A stretch of 64,000 nucleotides of DNA from Salipaludibacillus neizhouensis. Lineage in GTDB: Bacteria; Bacillota; Bacilli; Bacillales; Salisediminibacteriaceae. Where the stretch lies: assembly GCF_002886185.1 (NCBI RefSeq), contig NZ_KZ614147.1, positions 1,027,187 through 1,091,186 of the forward strand, in the 5' to 3' direction. Below are positions 63,088 through 64,000 of the stretch, one piece after another. The notes beneath the pieces are model-generated. The model worked only from the letters and a program-made list of their open reading frames with translations. It was not told where the DNA came from and ran no database searches. The position numbers were made by a program, and so were the translations under genes. The stretch's first letter is position 1; each line of letters begins with the position of its first letter.

Positions 63088-64000
63088 TCACCTTTTCCTG
63101 CTCGTTTGTTCCAATATGGTTTCACCTTCATTGATCTCTCTATTAAATTCTCCAGGAAAAGTGTCTTCCATTGCATCCTTTATCGTGACTTTAATATACG
63201 TTCTGTCGTCATATGAAATACGCTCTTTACTTAAGCCTCTGATTGCACTATTCTCCTTGATGCATAAAGGATCAATTGTCAGTATCTTTTCTAAGTACTG
63301 TTCCGTTTCAGACAAAGAATCAAAAAGCCTCGGGTATCCATCGGAGCCCATTGAAAAAGACGTCACATGCGCAGGGACATCGACAGCTTTAATACTTTCT
63401 GTATACATCGGAAAACCGTTAATCACTTCGTAGCTAAAGCGTTCGTTGGGTGGTCGATTCTGAAACTGATATTGGCGCTGCAGGAGCGGGACAATCTGGT
63501 CAAAACTCGTGTCATTATCCATGATCTCCTGGACCGTTTTTCCTTGGGCGAGTTGAGACTCTATCAGCATGGCCCGAGCTTGACTGGTAATGAGGTCCAC
63601 TTCTTTTAAATGTTGATGGTTTACTCCGTCTACGTAACATTGGCAATCACCAATCATCCAAATTTTTCGGTGGTAGTGACTATAAAGTGACATCACAGCA
63701 GATGGTCTGATAAAGGGTTTCTTTAAGACTTCTTCAACCATGGAATGTTCGTGGTAAAAAATCTGGAACTTTGCATTAATTGCAGTAATGATTTCCTCAA
63801 TAGACTCCGGGCCGTTTAATTCAACTATGGCCTCCTTAGTTAAAACTGCTGCATGCTGTCCGGGAGTTTTGCCGGCAATGAGTTGATTAGAAACGTTGGA
63901 TGCCCCATCGATAACAGCTGCGAAGTCAGGGGTAACAAGAAAGGTATCTTCGACGTTATCCAGTGTTCCGGTTTTGGATTCACAATGGCTCTCCTGTATG
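63088..64000 (-). CDS. PP2C-like phosphatase-related protein (partial, 5' end beyond the window)
   Basis: The frame is open from the right edge to the stop at 63088, giving about 303 residues. Near the edge it reads NVEDTFLVTPDFAAVIDGAS and later RKIWMIGDCQCYVDG. These resemble the DG and GDS-type metal-binding motifs of PP2C phosphatases, placed in the right order, but the similarity is distant and the GDC-Q form is unusual. An ATG at 63741 is internal, not the start, because the frame continues upstream with plausible protein. It may belong to the neighbouring purine-catabolism remnant or be independent. Confidence 0.55.
   Translation of the reverse strand, partial: IQESHCESKTGTLDNVEDTFLVTPDFAAVIDGASNVSNQLIAGKTPGQHAAVLTKEAIVELNGPESIEEIITAINAKFQIFYHEHSMVEEVLKKPFIRPSAVMSLYSHYHRKIWMIGDCQCYVDGVNHQHLKEVDLITSQARAMLIESQLAQGKTVQEIMDNDTSFDQIVPLLQRQYQFQNRPPNERFSYEVINGFPMYTESIKAVDVPAHVTSFSMGSDGYPRLFDSLSETEQYLEKILTIDPLCIKENSAIRGLSKERISYDDRTYIKVTIKDAMEDTFPGEFNREINEGETILEQTSRKR

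Overview
This window comes from the chromosome of a low-GC, endospore-forming Firmicute of the family Bacillaceae, most likely an alkaliphilic or halotolerant Bacillus-like species. The evidence is strong AGGAGG ribosome sites with many GTG and TTG starts, Rho-independent terminators after most operons, B. subtilis-type AraNPQ/AraR, catabolite-repression (cre) boxes, a GerW/YtfJ-type sporulation protein, and a cellulase with the GH5-Ig-CBM46 layout known from B. halodurans. There is no rRNA, tRNA, CRISPR array, prophage or transposase gene.

Layout. (1) 0.4-3.6 kb: a secreted rhamnogalacturonan lyase. (2) 3.9-9.6 kb: a small sigma factor and a nucleotide-sugar block (UDP-glucose dehydrogenase, UDP-HexNAc 4-epimerase, UDP-HexNAc dehydrogenase, GalU) that can supply acidic wall or capsule polymers. 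(3) 9.7-16 kb: two VOC proteins, a 34-residue membrane peptide, the cellulase and two transporters. (4) 16-25.5 kb: an arabinan/arabino-oligosaccharide regulon (araNPQ, DUF624, GH51, two GH43, araR) with AraR-like operators and a cre site. (5) 25.8-28.9 kb: an AraC regulator, a ThuA protein and a Gfo/Idh/MocA oxidoreductase. (6) 29-33.5 kb: a Gly/Tyr-rich protein, a nonsense-interrupted GAF-STAS gene, and DUF5317 - 30-residue peptide - GGDEF/HD-GYP. (7) 34-43 kb: reductive pyrimidine catabolism (beta-ureidopropionase, PreT, PreA, dihydropyrimidinase, NCS1 permease, PucR). (8) 43.5-50.2 kb: alpha-galactoside ABC uptake, a GH36 alpha-galactosidase and a LacI regulator. (9) 50.4-53.3 kb: semialdehyde dehydrogenase and omega-aminotransferase, which could finish beta-alanine breakdown from region 7. 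(10) 53.4-57.6 kb: a frameshifted mscL, an L,D-transpeptidase, GerW, DUF2254. (11) 57.8-60.9 kb: an agr-type peptide-signalling operon. (12) 61-64 kb: decayed purine-catabolism genes (pucR and pucG cut head-to-head by one deletion) and a partial PP2C-like gene.

The most interesting points are: the agr-type operon, which pairs a cysteine-free (serine) AgrD-like peptide and an AgrB with a 7-TM AgrC-like protein lacking kinase motifs and a separate soluble histidine kinase without a response regulator; a family of five ~137-bp dispersed repeats, all in one orientation, that share a bulged stem with compensatory base changes and a terminator-like 3' hairpin; and several recently broken genes. All calls rest on reading the sequence and on remembered family features; no search was run.
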